From contig NZ_JIBC01000009.1 in NCBI RefSeq assembly GCF_000620505.1, forward strand, positions 1-64,000: a stretch of DNA of 64,000 nucleotides, written 5' to 3'. Source of the stretch: Sulfitobacter sp. 20_GPM-1509m (GTDB lineage: Bacteria > Pseudomonadota > Alphaproteobacteria > Rhodobacterales > Rhodobacteraceae). Within the stretch, counting starts at the first letter, position 1; each line of letters opens with the position of its first letter. The notes under the pieces were generated by a model. That model did not search any database and was not told the DNA's origin. It was given only the letters and a program-made list of their open reading frames with translations. The translations under genes were made by a program, and so were the position numbers. Positions 15,967 through 24,971 of this stretch are shown here, piece by piece.

Positions 15967-17322
15967 ATGACAACACTTGATGACACACGCGATCCAACCG
16001 ATGAGGTCCTGCCGCTGCGCAGCCTGATCCTGTTTGGTCTGCAACATGTGTTGGTGATGGCGGCATCACCGATCACCGCCGTATTTCTGGTCGCAAACGC
16101 GCTGAACTTCGATGACGCCGTGACCGTTTCACTGATCAGCGCAACATTTCTGATCTGCGGCGTTGGCACGATCCTGCAAAGCTTTGGTCCTGCAGGGTTC
16201 GGCGCGCGTTTGCCTTTCATCATGGTTCCGGGCGGCGCGCCGATCGCAATCTTTCTTGCGATTGCGATGCAGACCGATGTTCAGACCGCCGTTGGCGCTG
16301 TGATCATGACGGCAATCTTCTATTTCATCGCGTTGCCGGTATTCAGGAGGCTGCTGGCCTTTTTCCCACCCATCGTGGTCGGAACGATGTTGCTTTTGGT
16401 TTCAATCAACCTGGTGCGGATCTACGGGGGCGCCATCACGGGAAAGCCCGGCTCGGACGGCTTTGCCGACCCTGTGAAAATCGGGCTGGCTTTGGCCACC
16501 ATCATTTTGACGGTGCTCTTTGCCCGGTTCTTCAAGGGCACGCTGCAACGCCTTGCGGTCATGCTGGGACTTGTCGGGGGGGCCTTGATCGCGATGGCAC
16601 TGGGACAGGTCAATCTGTCCGGCGTTCTGACCGGACCGGCTATTGCCATCCCTCAGTTGTTTCCATTTGGCATGCCGACCTTCAACCTGCTTGCTGCCCT
16701 GCCGCTGATCGTCTTTTCCATCATTTCGATGGCCGAAGCGACAGGCCAGACCATTGCGACGGCCGAGATCGTCGGACGGCGCGGGGATGCACATGCCATT
16801 GTGCCCAAGACCATCCGCGGTGACGCGCTTACATCTCTGGTTGGCGGCTTGTTTGGCACCTCCTTGATTATCACATCCGGTGAAAACATCGGAATCGTGC
16901 GCGCGACCAACGTGAAATCCAGATATGTGACGGCAGTTGCCGGAGGTATTCTGGTGGTGATCGCATTGATCGCGCCAATCGGTCGTTTGGCCGCGGCCTT
17001 GCCCGGGCCGGTGGTTGGCGGCACAGCGGTCATCGTCTTTGCCATCATCGGTGTGATCGGCATCGACCTGTTGCGCCGTGTCGACCTGCGCGAGCATGGC
17101 AACATGTTCACTCTGGCCTCTGCGCTTTCGCTGGGCCTGTTGCCCATCCTCGTGCCCGGCGTCTACAGCCAGTTCCCGCAATGGTCCCAGATGATCCTTG
17201 GGAATGGCCTTGCAATGGGAACGATCACAGCCGTGATCATCAACGCCCTATTCTATCACATCGGTGCGGACACATTGCGCGAGACCGAACAGGCTGTGGC
17301 CAAAGCGGAGACAGGCGCATGA
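15967..17322 (+). CDS. NCS2-family nucleobase permease (xanthine/uracil permease type)
   Basis: A 451-residue membrane protein with about twelve to fourteen helices. NCS2 hallmarks are LFGLQHVLVMAASPIT near the N-terminus, the substrate loop FSIISMAEATGQTIATAEI and the SGENIGIVRATNVKSRYV motif. Members import xanthine, urate, uracil or related heterocycles with protons or sodium. The start at 15967 has GGAGGAAAA immediately upstream. A longer form from 15898 would begin inside operator O2. It is the first gene of a three-gene LacI-controlled operon and its stop overlaps the next gene's ATG. Confidence 0.88.
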   Translation: MTTLDDTRDPTDEVLPLRSLILFGLQHVLVMAASPITAVFLVANALNFDDAVTVSLISATFLICGVGTILQSFGPAGFGARLPFIMVPGGAPIAIFLAIAMQTDVQTAVGAVIMTAIFYFIALPVFRRLLAFFPPIVVGTMLLLVSINLVRIYGGAITGKPGSDGFADPVKIGLALATIILTVLFARFFKGTLQRLAVMLGLVGGALIAMALGQVNLSGVLTGPAIAIPQLFPFGMPTFNLLAALPLIVFSIISMAEATGQTIATAEIVGRRGDAHAIVPKTIRGDALTSLVGGLFGTSLIITSGENIGIVRATNVKSRYVTAVAGGILVVIALIAPIGRLAAALPGPVVGGTAVIVFAIIGVIGIDLLRRVDLREHGNMFTLASALSLGLLPILVPGVYSQFPQWSQMILGNGLAMGTITAVIINALFYHIGADTLRETEQAVAKAETGA

Positions 17323-18716
17323 CCGACCTTCGCGCGTGTCTGGCCGCCCAAGGCGATCTGTTGTTGGTGCCGGGACAGCTCTATGCTGACGGCACATGTC
17401 AAAGCGGGAAGGCGGTACTTATCCGAAAGGGTAAGTACCACGAAATCGACGATGCTGCGGCTCTTGTTGCCCGACATCCTGATCTGTCACCGGTTGATCT
17501 TCCCGACCATCTTCTGATGCCGGGATTTATCGACACCCATACGCATCTGACACAGTCCCTTGGAAAGTCGCTGGTCTTTGGCGAACCGTCCGAGATTTTT
17601 CGCCGCATCTGGGTGCCACTTGAATCCAGCCTGTCCGAGCGGATGGTCTATCTGTCGACAAAACTGTCCGCGCTGGAATGTCTGCGCGGAGGGTTCACCA
17701 CCGCAGTGGACGCAGGCACCCGTTCCGAAGGATGCATCGACGCGCTGGCGCAGGCTGCGCGGGAGACAGGGCTGCGCAGCGTGATCGGATTGATCTGCAA
17801 CGATCTGGGAGGCGCTGCGCATATTCCAGACCGGGCGGATATCCTGAAACGGGCGCAACGCCATCTGGACGGGTGGCAAGACGATCCCTTGATCCACCCA
17901 TCATTGGCAATTTCCATTCCCGAGGTCGGCACCGACGAGATGCTGCGTGAGGTGTCGCAGATGGCCGGTCAGGCCGGGGCGGTGTTTCAGACCCACGTCA
18001 ATGAACACCTTGTCGCTGTTGAGCGGTCTCTTGTGGATCGTGGCATGCGTCCGCTGGAGCACCTGGCGCACATCGATGCGCTGGGGCCACATGTCCTGAT
18101 TGCCCATTCGACATTGATCACTCCGACGGAACTGAACCTGCTTCGCGACAGCGGAACAGCGGTTGCCTACAATCCTGTCGCCAGCGTCTGGAAGGGAAAT
18201 GCCATCGCACCGGCCCTGCAAATGGAGGCTTTGGGCATTCGTTTTGGTCTAGGGACCGACGGCACGCGGGCGGACGGGTTTCGCCTGATGGATGCAGCCG
18301 AAAGCCTTCAACGTGCAGGCTTTGGCCTGGCCAGTGGGGATTCTTCCTGTGGCGGCGGTTGGCTGTGGTTGGAAGCTGCAACCAGCCGTGCCGCCAACAG
18401 CGCGGGGTTGTCAAAGATCACGGGCGCCGTGGAAGTCGGCCTTGAGGCCGATTTTCTGCTGGTCAACCTCGACCGGCCCGAATTCACACCCAGCTATGAT
18501 CTGATCTGGGAACTGGTGCGCTACGGAAACCGTGACCAGATTGATGCGGTGTTCACGCAAGGCAGGCTTCGGCTGTGGCAGGGCTGGCCTGTTGATTGGG
18601 ATGCCCGGGCATTGCTGTCAGAGATCCGCGCACATGCAGGCAAAGCCATCGAAGGTTCCGGTATCCAGCGCATCCATCCGGTTGCCGCAGAACACAAGAA
18701 GGCACGCAGGTCGTGA
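17319..18716 (+). CDS. amidohydrolase/deaminase of the cytosine-guanine deaminase superfamily
   Basis: A 465-residue metal hydrolase. The metal-binding H-T-H is at residues 74-76 (GFIDTHTHL), with further metal or catalytic positions in QTHVNEH, LIAHSTLI and the GLGTDGT aspartate. This is the guanine deaminase/SsnA/AtzB-like layout: the enzyme should hydrolyse or deaminate a ring compound. The start overlaps the permease stop (ATGA, 17319-17322), so the permease probably imports its substrate. The next gene overlaps its stop as GTGA. The substrate is unknown; a purine, pterin or triazine-like heterocycle is an inference. Confidence 0.8.
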   Translation: MTDLRACLAAQGDLLLVPGQLYADGTCQSGKAVLIRKGKYHEIDDAAALVARHPDLSPVDLPDHLLMPGFIDTHTHLTQSLGKSLVFGEPSEIFRRIWVPLESSLSERMVYLSTKLSALECLRGGFTTAVDAGTRSEGCIDALAQAARETGLRSVIGLICNDLGGAAHIPDRADILKRAQRHLDGWQDDPLIHPSLAISIPEVGTDEMLREVSQMAGQAGAVFQTHVNEHLVAVERSLVDRGMRPLEHLAHIDALGPHVLIAHSTLITPTELNLLRDSGTAVAYNPVASVWKGNAIAPALQMEALGIRFGLGTDGTRADGFRLMDAAESLQRAGFGLASGDSSCGGGWLWLEAATSRAANSAGLSKITGAVEVGLEADFLLVNLDRPEFTPSYDLIWELVRYGNRDQIDAVFTQGRLRLWQGWPVDWDARALLSEIRAHAGKAIEGSGIQRIHPVAAEHKKARRS

Positions 18717-19420
18717 CCGTTCAATTGCTTCTCATTCTGTCGTTGGTCGTCTTTGGCGCCGCATTTGTGCAGGGCGCAATCGGGATCGGCTTTGCGTTGA
18801 TTGTCGCGCCGGTCATCGGCCTGATGCGACCTGACCTGCTTCCTGTCACTTTGTTGATCCTGATGCTGCCACTGAACAGCCTCGTCGCGTGGCGCGAGCG
18901 GCCCCATGTCGATTGGAACGGCACAAAGTGGATCACCGTCGGACGGTTTGCGGGTACGTTTGCAGGTCTTTGGCTATTGGCGGCGCTGTCTTCAACCCAA
19001 TTGGATCTGGCCGTTGGCTGGTTCACCATAATCGCAGCGGCTGCCGCCCTGTTCGCACGCCCGTTCGATCCAAACAAACCTACCGCGCTGGGCGTCGGCT
19101 TGTTTACGGGCATCACGGAAACCTCGACCGGGATCGGTGGGCCTCCGCTGGCCCTGCTATATCAACATGCGTCGGGACCGGTTCTGCGCTCGACCGTCGC
19201 CGTGTGTTTCCTGGTGGGCGAGGTTCTTTCTTTGATTGTGCTCGCAGGCGCGGGTCGGATCGGTCAAGAGCAATTGCTGGCCGCCCTGTATCTGTGTCCC
19301 GCTGTCCTGTTGGGAAGCGGTCTATCGCGGTTGACCCATAACCACATCAGCGGCCCCGGGCTGCGGTTGGCCGTGCTCGTCTTCGCAATTGTCAGCGGTC
19401 TCTTTCTGATCCTTCGTTGA
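18713..19420 (+). CDS. TauE/SafE-family membrane exporter
   Basis: A 235-residue membrane protein with about eight helices. The first part, FGAAFVQGAIGIGFALIVAP, and the internal partner, GVGLFTGITETSTGIGGPPLALL, are the two TauE/SafE half-repeats. The family is linked to export of sulfite or small sulfur-organic anions, but many members are uncharacterised. The start is GTG overlapping the amidohydrolase stop (18713-18716). Its place at the end of a nucleobase-type operon suggests it exports a product of the amidohydrolase. Confidence 0.85.
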   Translation: MTVQLLLILSLVVFGAAFVQGAIGIGFALIVAPVIGLMRPDLLPVTLLILMLPLNSLVAWRERPHVDWNGTKWITVGRFAGTFAGLWLLAALSSTQLDLAVGWFTIIAAAAALFARPFDPNKPTALGVGLFTGITETSTGIGGPPLALLYQHASGPVLRSTVAVCFLVGEVLSLIVLAGAGRIGQEQLLAALYLCPAVLLGSGLSRLTHNHISGPGLRLAVLVFAIVSGLFLILR

Positions 19421-19441
19421 TCTCTGTGAGCGACCGGTTTT

Positions 19442-19474
19442 GCCGTCGCCCGGTCTGATGGCCCGGGCGACGGC
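19442..19474. terminator. 12-bp stem-loop between convergent genes
   Basis: GCCGTCGCCCGG (19442-19453) pairs perfectly with CCGGGCGACGGC (19463-19474) across a 9-nt loop, 22 bp after the exporter stop. It is probably the 3' end of the LacI-controlled operon. The remaining bases to 19585 hold nothing I recognise. Confidence 0.55.
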
Positions 19475-19585
19475 TGGCATCATGGCCTGCACGTCGAAAC
19501 CTATCGCGACCAATGGTGCCAGGCGCAGCGCGCGCTTTCAGGTGCGCGCCTTACCCCGGTATTGCTGCTCTCTGCGCTGCTTACC

Positions 19586-20623
19586 TTAAAATCGGGTGAT
19601 GACCGTGACTCCGACGGATTGGAACTTGTCCATATCCATGAGGGCCCTGGGGGCGTCTGCAAGGCTGATCCGATCTCCGACCAGCCGCGCGGGGTCCAGT
19701 TTTCCGCTGGCGACCATGTCCAGCATGGCACCATAACGATGGGCCTGCATCCCGTGCGAGCCAAGCAACTCGATTTCCTGTCCGACGATCTTGGGCATCG
19801 GCACGGCAGGGGCAGCATGCTCGCCGAGCATCAGGCCCACCTGAATGTGCTTGCCCCGGGGCCGCAGGCAGAGGATCGAATTGGTCATGGTCACGGAGTG
19901 TCCGAGCGCGTCGAGCGAGACATGCGCACCGCCGCGGGTGATCTCGTGGATCGCTGCGGGCACGTCACCTTCTCGGCCATTGATCACGGCCACCGCGCCA
20001 AGCTGACGGGCCAAATCCAGTTTCGCCGGGTCGAGATCGACGCCGATGACATTGGCACCGGCCGCCGCGGCAATCATGACTGCCGACAGACCGACGCCGC
20101 CACAGCCATGAACTGCCACCCACTGACCTGCGCTGACGCGACCCTGATCGATCACAGCGCGGAACGAGGTCGCGAAGCGGCAGCCGAGGCTGGCGGCCGT
20201 GGCGAACTCCATGTTTTCGGGCAAGGCCACAAGGTTCAGGTCGGCCTGATGGATGGCCACGTATTCGGCGAAGGACCCCCAATGGGTGAAGCCCGGCTGT
20301 TCCTGATCAAGGCAGACCTGTTGATGCCCGGCATGGCATTCAGAGCAGCTGCCACAGCCGCAGATGAACGGCACGGTGACCTTGTCGCCCACCTTCCAGT
20401 TGGTGACGTCCTTGCCCAGGGCCACGACCCGCCCGGCCAACTCGTGACCCGGGACATGGGGAAGTTCGACGTCGCTGTCATGCCCCATCCAACCATGCCA
20501 GTCGCTGCGGCAAACACCGGTCGCCTCGACTTTGAGGACGACGCCATGCGGCAGCGGCGTCGGATCGGGGACGGTGACGAGTTTGGGGGCTTCTTGGAAC
20601 GTCTCGAACAGGACGGCTTTCAT
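19586..20623 (-). CDS. zinc-dependent alcohol dehydrogenase
   Basis: A 345-residue medium-chain dehydrogenase. Catalytic zinc ligands are C38 (ATGVCRSDW) and H60-E61 (VPGHE). Structural zinc cysteines are C90, C93, C96 and C104. The coenzyme motif is [19 protein letters not shown] with an aspartate after strand 2 (GVDLD), implying NAD. I chose the ATG at 20623, which has GGAG about 8 bp upstream. Reading further upstream would run antisense through the Lrp gene. It is divergent from that Lrp-type regulator, which probably controls it. The physiological alcohol or aldehyde is unknown. Confidence 0.85.
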   Translation of the reverse strand: MKAVLFETFQEAPKLVTVPDPTPLPHGVVLKVEATGVCRSDWHGWMGHDSDVELPHVPGHELAGRVVALGKDVTNWKVGDKVTVPFICGCGSCSECHAGHQQVCLDQEQPGFTHWGSFAEYVAIHQADLNLVALPENMEFATAASLGCRFATSFRAVIDQGRVSAGQWVAVHGCGGVGLSAVMIAAAAGANVIGVDLDPAKLDLARQLGAVAVINGREGDVPAAIHEITRGGAHVSLDALGHSVTMTNSILCLRPRGKHIQVGLMLGEHAAPAVPMPKIVGQEIELLGSHGMQAHRYGAMLDMVASGKLDPARLVGDRISLADAPRALMDMDKFQSVGVTVITRF

Positions 20624-20717
20624 CGGATCATCTCCACGGGGGTAGGAACGGTTTGCGGCATCATACTTATGTCCGGGGGAAGAGCTTTGCCAATCTCTCC
20701 TGAATTTGCGAAAATGA

Positions 20718-20732
20718 GGGCAGAATCTGCCC
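20718..20732. promoter_or_regulatory. 15-bp palindrome, candidate Lrp/AsnC operator
   Basis: GGGCAGAATCTGCCC is a perfect inverted repeat with a single central base, located 33 bp before the Lrp-type start and 95 bp before the dehydrogenase start. Lrp/AsnC proteins bind roughly 15-bp dyads, so autoregulation with divergent control is plausible. Confidence 0.5.
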
Positions 20733-20764
20733 GAAAGCTGCCAAATATAAGGAGGTGCTGCCTC

Positions 20765-21241
20765 ATGCCAAAGCTTGACGCCGTCAACGCCGAGATATTG
20801 AATTTGCTTCAGGACGATGGCCGCATGAGCAATGCCAAGCTGGCCGAGCATCTGTCGATGAGCGAAACACCCTGCTGGCGGCGCCTCAAGCGGTTGGAAG
20901 AGAGTGGCATCATCGAGGGCTATCAGGCGCGGCTCAATCGCAGAAAGATCGGGCTCGGCGTCATGGCCTTTGTGCAACTGCGCTGCTCGGAGCATGACGC
21001 GGTGGCCACGGCCGAATTCCAGCGCATCATCGAAAGCTCGCCCAATATCCTGGCCTGTCACAATACGACCGGGGCCGACGACTTTCTGGTTATCGCCGTC
21101 GCGCGAGATCTCGACGACTACAGTGCTTTTGTGGAGAATACCCTGCGCAGGTTGCCCGGGGTGACCAGCATCCGGTCGAATCTGTCGCTGCGCGAAATGA
21201 AATCTTCGAGCCGGTTGCCGATCATGCACAGCGAAACCTGA
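20765..21241 (+). CDS. Lrp/AsnC-family transcriptional regulator
   Basis: A 158-residue regulator. The AsnC-type HTH (about 5-60, [27 protein letters not shown] and the recognition helix [18 protein letters not shown]) is followed by the RAM ligand-binding domain (about 67-150, with [20 protein letters not shown]). An excellent AAGGAGGT (20749-20756) precedes the ATG. It is divergent from the zinc alcohol dehydrogenase, and the effector is probably an amino acid or a metabolite related to that enzyme. Confidence 0.9.
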   Translation: MPKLDAVNAEILNLLQDDGRMSNAKLAEHLSMSETPCWRRLKRLEESGIIEGYQARLNRRKIGLGVMAFVQLRCSEHDAVATAEFQRIIESSPNILACHNTTGADDFLVIAVARDLDDYSAFVENTLRRLPGVTSIRSNLSLREMKSSSRLPIMHSET

Positions 21242-21373
21242 CGCCATTTTGCCCGGCAATTTCGGAAGGCGAACGCCGGCGTCATGCGTGACGAAAGTCC
21301 GGTTTCCGCCCCGGCGATGGATCAACACGAACGGCCCAAAACCGATTTTCGCCAAGATGCCGAGCCATGCGGC

Positions 21374-21385
21374 ACCTGATCAGGT
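21374..21385. promoter_or_regulatory. 12-bp perfect palindrome upstream of the second XRE-cupin gene
   Basis: ACCTGATCAGGT is a perfect dyad about 100 bp before the regulator start, beside an AT-rich stretch and a TTGACC (21417-21422) that could be a -35 element. It is a possible operator for the XRE protein. Confidence 0.35.
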
Positions 21386-21471
21386 AAATATTTTTGCCTG
21401 AGAATAATTTTTATTGTTGACCTAAACCTTTCTGATGGACAGTGTCTGCCAAACGATAATGTGAACCAGTC

Positions 21472-22131
21472 GTGAGGTCTCCAAAGCCACCCATGCAAAG
21501 CAGAGCGGCAACAGATAAGTCTTCCAATCTGCTGGGGGTTCGCATGCGAACGCAGCGTCGTCGGCTGTCGATGACTTTGCAAAAGCTTTCTGCCGCGTCG
21601 GGGGTTTCAACGGGGTATCTCAGTCAGGTCGAGCGGGGCAATGCCACGCCTTCGCTGGGGACGCTGAACCAGATCGCCACCGCGCTGGCTGTGGATCTTG
21701 ACCACTTTGTACATTCACCACGCGCGGTCGACAGCCTGACCCGCGGCGCCAATCGACCGCGGTTTTCCGTGGCGGGGTCGCCTGTGGAATATGAGCAAAT
21801 CGGCGCTACCTTTTCGGGGCACGAGCTGACCTCCTATGTGATGAACGTGCCGCCGGGGTATGAATCCGAAGTGGTGAATCACATCGGCGAGGAAATCATC
21901 TACATTCTGGAGGGTGAAATCTCTCAGATGGTAGGCGAGCGGGAGTATCTCATGCGCGAGGGCGATAGCCTTCACTATCTGGGGGATACGCCGCACTGCT
22001 GGTCGAACAAGACAGATCAACCGGCCCGCATTCTTTGGGTGGGTCGGATGGAATACGATAAGTCCGGACAAATCGGGCAATCGGAGGCTGAACAAGCGGA
22101 CGTCCGCGAGATGTTACCGCTCAGGCGCTGA
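21472..22131 (+). CDS. XRE-family regulator with cupin domain
   Basis: A 219-residue regulator: lambda-repressor-type HTH (about 22-78, LSMTLQKLSAASGVSTGYLSQVERGNATPSL) and a C-terminal cupin (about 110-195; HIGEEIIYILEGEIS and HYLGDTPHCW hold the typical barrel residues). The start is either this GTG or the ATG at 21493; neither has a clear ribosome site. It lies 64 bp upstream of a peptide-binding-protein gene in the same direction and is the likely regulator of that dpp-like operon. A GC-rich hairpin at 22142-22164 lies between them. Confidence 0.85.
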   Translation: MRSPKPPMQSRAATDKSSNLLGVRMRTQRRRLSMTLQKLSAASGVSTGYLSQVERGNATPSLGTLNQIATALAVDLDHFVHSPRAVDSLTRGANRPRFSVAGSPVEYEQIGATFSGHELTSYVMNVPPGYESEVVNHIGEEIIYILEGEISQMVGEREYLMREGDSLHYLGDTPHCWSNKTDQPARILWVGRMEYDKSGQIGQSEAEQADVREMLPLRR

Positions 22132-22195
22132 AACCCGTCGCTGCGGCGGCTCAAGCCCGCCGCAGGATAACAAGCTTCAAACAGGAGAGAATGAA

Positions 22196-23785
22196 ATGTC
22201 TTTGAAGAAACTTATGGCCACGGGCCTGTTGCTAAGCACGCTGGGCGTGTCGGCACATGCCCAATCGCTGGTCTATTGCTCTGAAGGCTCACCGGAAGGT
22301 TTCGATCCGGCGCTTTATACGTCCGGGACCACCTTTGACGCGTCCAGCCACCCGATCTACAACCGCTTGTCCGAGTTCAAGACTGGCACGACCGAAACCA
22401 TTCCCGGGCTGGCCGAAAGCTGGGAAGTGTCGGAAGACGGCAAGAAGATCACCTTTAATCTGCGCAAGGGTGTGAAGTTCCATTCGAACGACCAGTTCAC
22501 CCCGACGCGCGATTTCAATGCCGACGACGTGATCTTCAGCTTTGACCGTCAGGGCAACGAAGAAAACCCGTATTACACCGTGTCCGGCGGCACATGGGAA
22601 TACTTCAACTCAATGTCGATGCCAGAACTGATCGAGAGCATCGAAAAAGTTGACGACTATACCGTCGTGTTCAACCTGACCCGTCCCGAAGCGCCGATCA
22701 TCGCCAACATGGCAATGGATTTTGCGTCCATCCAGTCGAAAGAATATGCCGACGCGATGATGGAAGCGGGCACGCCCGAAATGCTGAACCAGGCGCCCAT
22801 CGGCACTGGCCCGTTCCAGTTCCAAGCCTATCAGAAAGACGCGGTTATCCGCTATCTGCGCAACGACGAATACTGGGGTGACCCGGCCAAAGTCGAAAGC
22901 CTGATCTTCGCCATCACACCTGACGCATCGGTGCGCTACCAGAAAGTGCAGGCCGGTGAATGTCATGTCATGGCCTACCCGAACCCTGCCGACGTGCAGG
23001 CGATGAAGGATGCCGAAGACATCGTCGTGATGGAGCAGGAAGGCCTGAACGTCGGCTACCTTGCCTACAACACCAAGGTCGCACCCTTTGACAACGCCAA
23101 GGTCCGCAAGGCCCTGAACATGGCAATCGACAAGCAGGCGATCATCGACGTGGTGTTCCAGGGCTCCGGCCAGATTGCAAAGAACCCGATCCCGCCGACC
23201 ATGTGGTCCTACAACGACGCGATCGAGGACGACAATTACGACCCCGAAGCGGCCAAGGCGATGCTGGAAGCCGAAGGTGTGTCCGACCTGTCGTTGAAGA
23301 TCTGGGCGATGCCGGTGCAGCGTCCCTACAACCCCAACGCCCGCCGCATGGCCGAGCTGATGCAGGAAGACTTCTCGAAAGTCGGCGTCAATGTAGAAAT
23401 CGTGTCCTACGAGTGGGGTGAATACCTGGAGCGTTCCAAAGCCGAAGACCGTGATGGTGCGGTTCTGCTGGGTTGGACTGGCGACAACGGCGATCCCGAC
23501 AACTTCCTTGCGGTTCTGCTGGGCTGCGATGCCGTCGGTGGTTCCAACCGCGCGCAGTGGTGCAACGAGGACTTCGACAAGCTGATTCAGGAAGCCAAAG
23601 TGCTGTCGTCGCAAGACGAACGCGCGGCCCTGTACGAGCAAGCGCAAGTGATCTTCAAGGACCAGGCACCTTGGGCAACGATTGCGCACTCGGTTGTCTT
23701 CATGACCATGCGCCCTGAAGTTGAAGGTTATATTGTTCACCCGCTGGGTGGCCACATCTTCAACCAGGTCGGTCTGTCGCAATAA
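22196..23785 (+). CDS. peptide ABC transporter substrate-binding protein (DppA-like, SBP family 5)
   Basis: A 529-residue periplasmic binding protein. The Sec signal peptide (residues 1-22, ending SAHA before QSLVYC) is followed by the family-5 fold: SEGSPEGFDPALYTSG, then LAESWEVSEDGKKITFNLRKGVKFH and NADDVIFSFDRQ. Several features (APIGTGPFQF, VRKALNMAIDKQ) are typical of DppA, which binds dipeptides and sometimes heme or peptide-like compounds. CAGGAGAG precedes the ATG. It is followed by a strong intrinsic terminator and then the rest of the transport operon. Confidence 0.92.
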   Translation: MSLKKLMATGLLLSTLGVSAHAQSLVYCSEGSPEGFDPALYTSGTTFDASSHPIYNRLSEFKTGTTETIPGLAESWEVSEDGKKITFNLRKGVKFHSNDQFTPTRDFNADDVIFSFDRQGNEENPYYTVSGGTWEYFNSMSMPELIESIEKVDDYTVVFNLTRPEAPIIANMAMDFASIQSKEYADAMMEAGTPEMLNQAPIGTGPFQFQAYQKDAVIRYLRNDEYWGDPAKVESLIFAITPDASVRYQKVQAGECHVMAYPNPADVQAMKDAEDIVVMEQEGLNVGYLAYNTKVAPFDNAKVRKALNMAIDKQAIIDVVFQGSGQIAKNPIPPTMWSYNDAIEDDNYDPEAAKAMLEAEGVSDLSLKIWAMPVQRPYNPNARRMAELMQEDFSKVGVNVEIVSYEWGEYLERSKAEDRDGAVLLGWTGDNGDPDNFLAVLLGCDAVGGSNRAQWCNEDFDKLIQEAKVLSSQDERAALYEQAQVIFKDQAPWATIAHSVVFMTMRPEVEGYIVHPLGGHIFNQVGLSQ

Positions 23786-23802
23786 GCGATCCAATGCCAA
23801 TG

Positions 23803-23836
23803 AGAGGCAGCGCCTTTGGCGCTGCCTCTTTTGTTT
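23803..23836 (+). terminator. strong intrinsic terminator inside the dpp-like operon
   Basis: AGAGGCAGCGCC (23803-23814) pairs perfectly with GGCGCTGCCTCT (23818-23829) around a TTT loop and runs into TTTTGTTT. It stands between the binding-protein gene and the M24 peptidase gene. Partial read-through would give high binding-protein and low permease/ATPase expression. Confidence 0.85.
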
Positions 23837-23861
23837 CAGATTGATCAGGAGCAAGCCGCCT

Positions 23862-24971
23862 GTGCCGGATACACTTTCAAACCGTTTACGCGCCTACGCC
23901 GAAGTTGCGGGTCAGCTTGACGTCGATGCCGTGGTATTGGTGCCGGGGCCCAATTTCACCCGCGCGCTTGGGCAAAGCTTCATGAGCCACGAACGCCCCT
24001 TCTTGGTGGTCGTGCCTGCCGACAAGCCACCTGCTGCACTTGTGCCCAACCTGGAACTGGGAAGCTGGCAATCGACCGGGTTCGAAGGCGCCGTGTTCGA
24101 CTGGCGCGACCAGACCGGATATCAGGACGCCTTTGCCGGATTGCTGAAGCATCTGAATATCGCGTCGCTGGCCGTCGAGGGGCAGGTGATGCGCGTGTTT
24201 GTGCATCACGCGTTGAAAGCGGCCCAACCCGAATTGCGGATCATTGACGGTGAACGCGCAATCTCGACTTTACGTATGATCAAGACGCCCCAAGACGTGG
24301 CTGCCCTGCGCAAGGCCGTAGAGATTTCAGAGCGCGCCCTGCACCGCACGCTCGAGACGATCAAGCTGGGTCAAAGCGAAAAGCAGATCGAACAGATGCT
24401 TGTTCGTATGATGTTTGAAGAAGGCGCCGATGGCCTGTCCTTCACGCCCATCGTGGCGGCTGGCGAAAACTCGGCCCGTCCGCACGCGCACGCGCGACAC
24501 GATTATCCGGTCAAGGCCGGCGATGCGCTGCTTTTTGACTTTGGCGCAAAAGCCGACGGGTTTACCGCCGATATCACGCGCACGGTGTTTCTGGACCACG
24601 TCAGCGACGAGGGGCGGGATGTCTATGACACCGTCCTGCGCGCCAATCTTGCAGGCCTTGAAGTCACCCGCGCAGGTGTCACTGCCCACGAGATCGATGA
24701 TGTGGTAACAAGTGTACTTGAAGCATCGCCCTATGCTGACCGCATCCGCACCAAGACAGGTCACGGTCTGGGACGTGAGGTGCACGAAGCGCCCTATATC
24801 ATGCGGGGCAATCAAATGACCTTACCCGCGGGCACCGTTTACACAAACGAGCCGGGTCTCTACGAGCTCGGAAATTTCGGTGTACGGATCGAAGACGACG
24901 TATTGGTGACCGAAGACGGATACGAAACGCTGACGCGCTTCCCGAAAGAGTTGATGGTGATCCCATGCTGA
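23862..24971 (+). CDS. M24-family metallopeptidase (Xaa-Pro aminopeptidase type)
   Basis: A 369-residue peptidase: a creatinase-like N-terminal domain (about 1-130) and a pita-bread catalytic domain. The dinuclear metal ligands appear in FDFGAKADGFTADITRTV (two Asp), the GHGLGREVHEAP His, NEPGLY (Glu) and VRIEDDVLV (Glu). The family removes an N-terminal residue before proline. The start is GTG at 23862 with CAGGAG upstream; a longer frame would run through the terminator hairpin. It overlaps the permease start by 7 bp, so it is an integral part of the uptake operon and probably trims imported peptides. Confidence 0.85.
   Translation: MPDTLSNRLRAYAEVAGQLDVDAVVLVPGPNFTRALGQSFMSHERPFLVVVPADKPPAALVPNLELGSWQSTGFEGAVFDWRDQTGYQDAFAGLLKHLNIASLAVEGQVMRVFVHHALKAAQPELRIIDGERAISTLRMIKTPQDVAALRKAVEISERALHRTLETIKLGQSEKQIEQMLVRMMFEEGADGLSFTPIVAAGENSARPHAHARHDYPVKAGDALLFDFGAKADGFTADITRTVFLDHVSDEGRDVYDTVLRANLAGLEVTRAGVTAHEIDDVVTSVLEASPYADRIRTKTGHGLGREVHEAPYIMRGNQMTLPAGTVYTNEPGLYELGNFGVRIEDDVLVTEDGYETLTRFPKELMVIPC

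Noticed and set aside
19586-21355. One 589-codon minus-strand frame covering the dehydrogenase and the region beyond
   Set aside because: The first 244 residues run antisense through a clear Lrp/AsnC gene and look like no known protein. The dehydrogenase starts at 20623.
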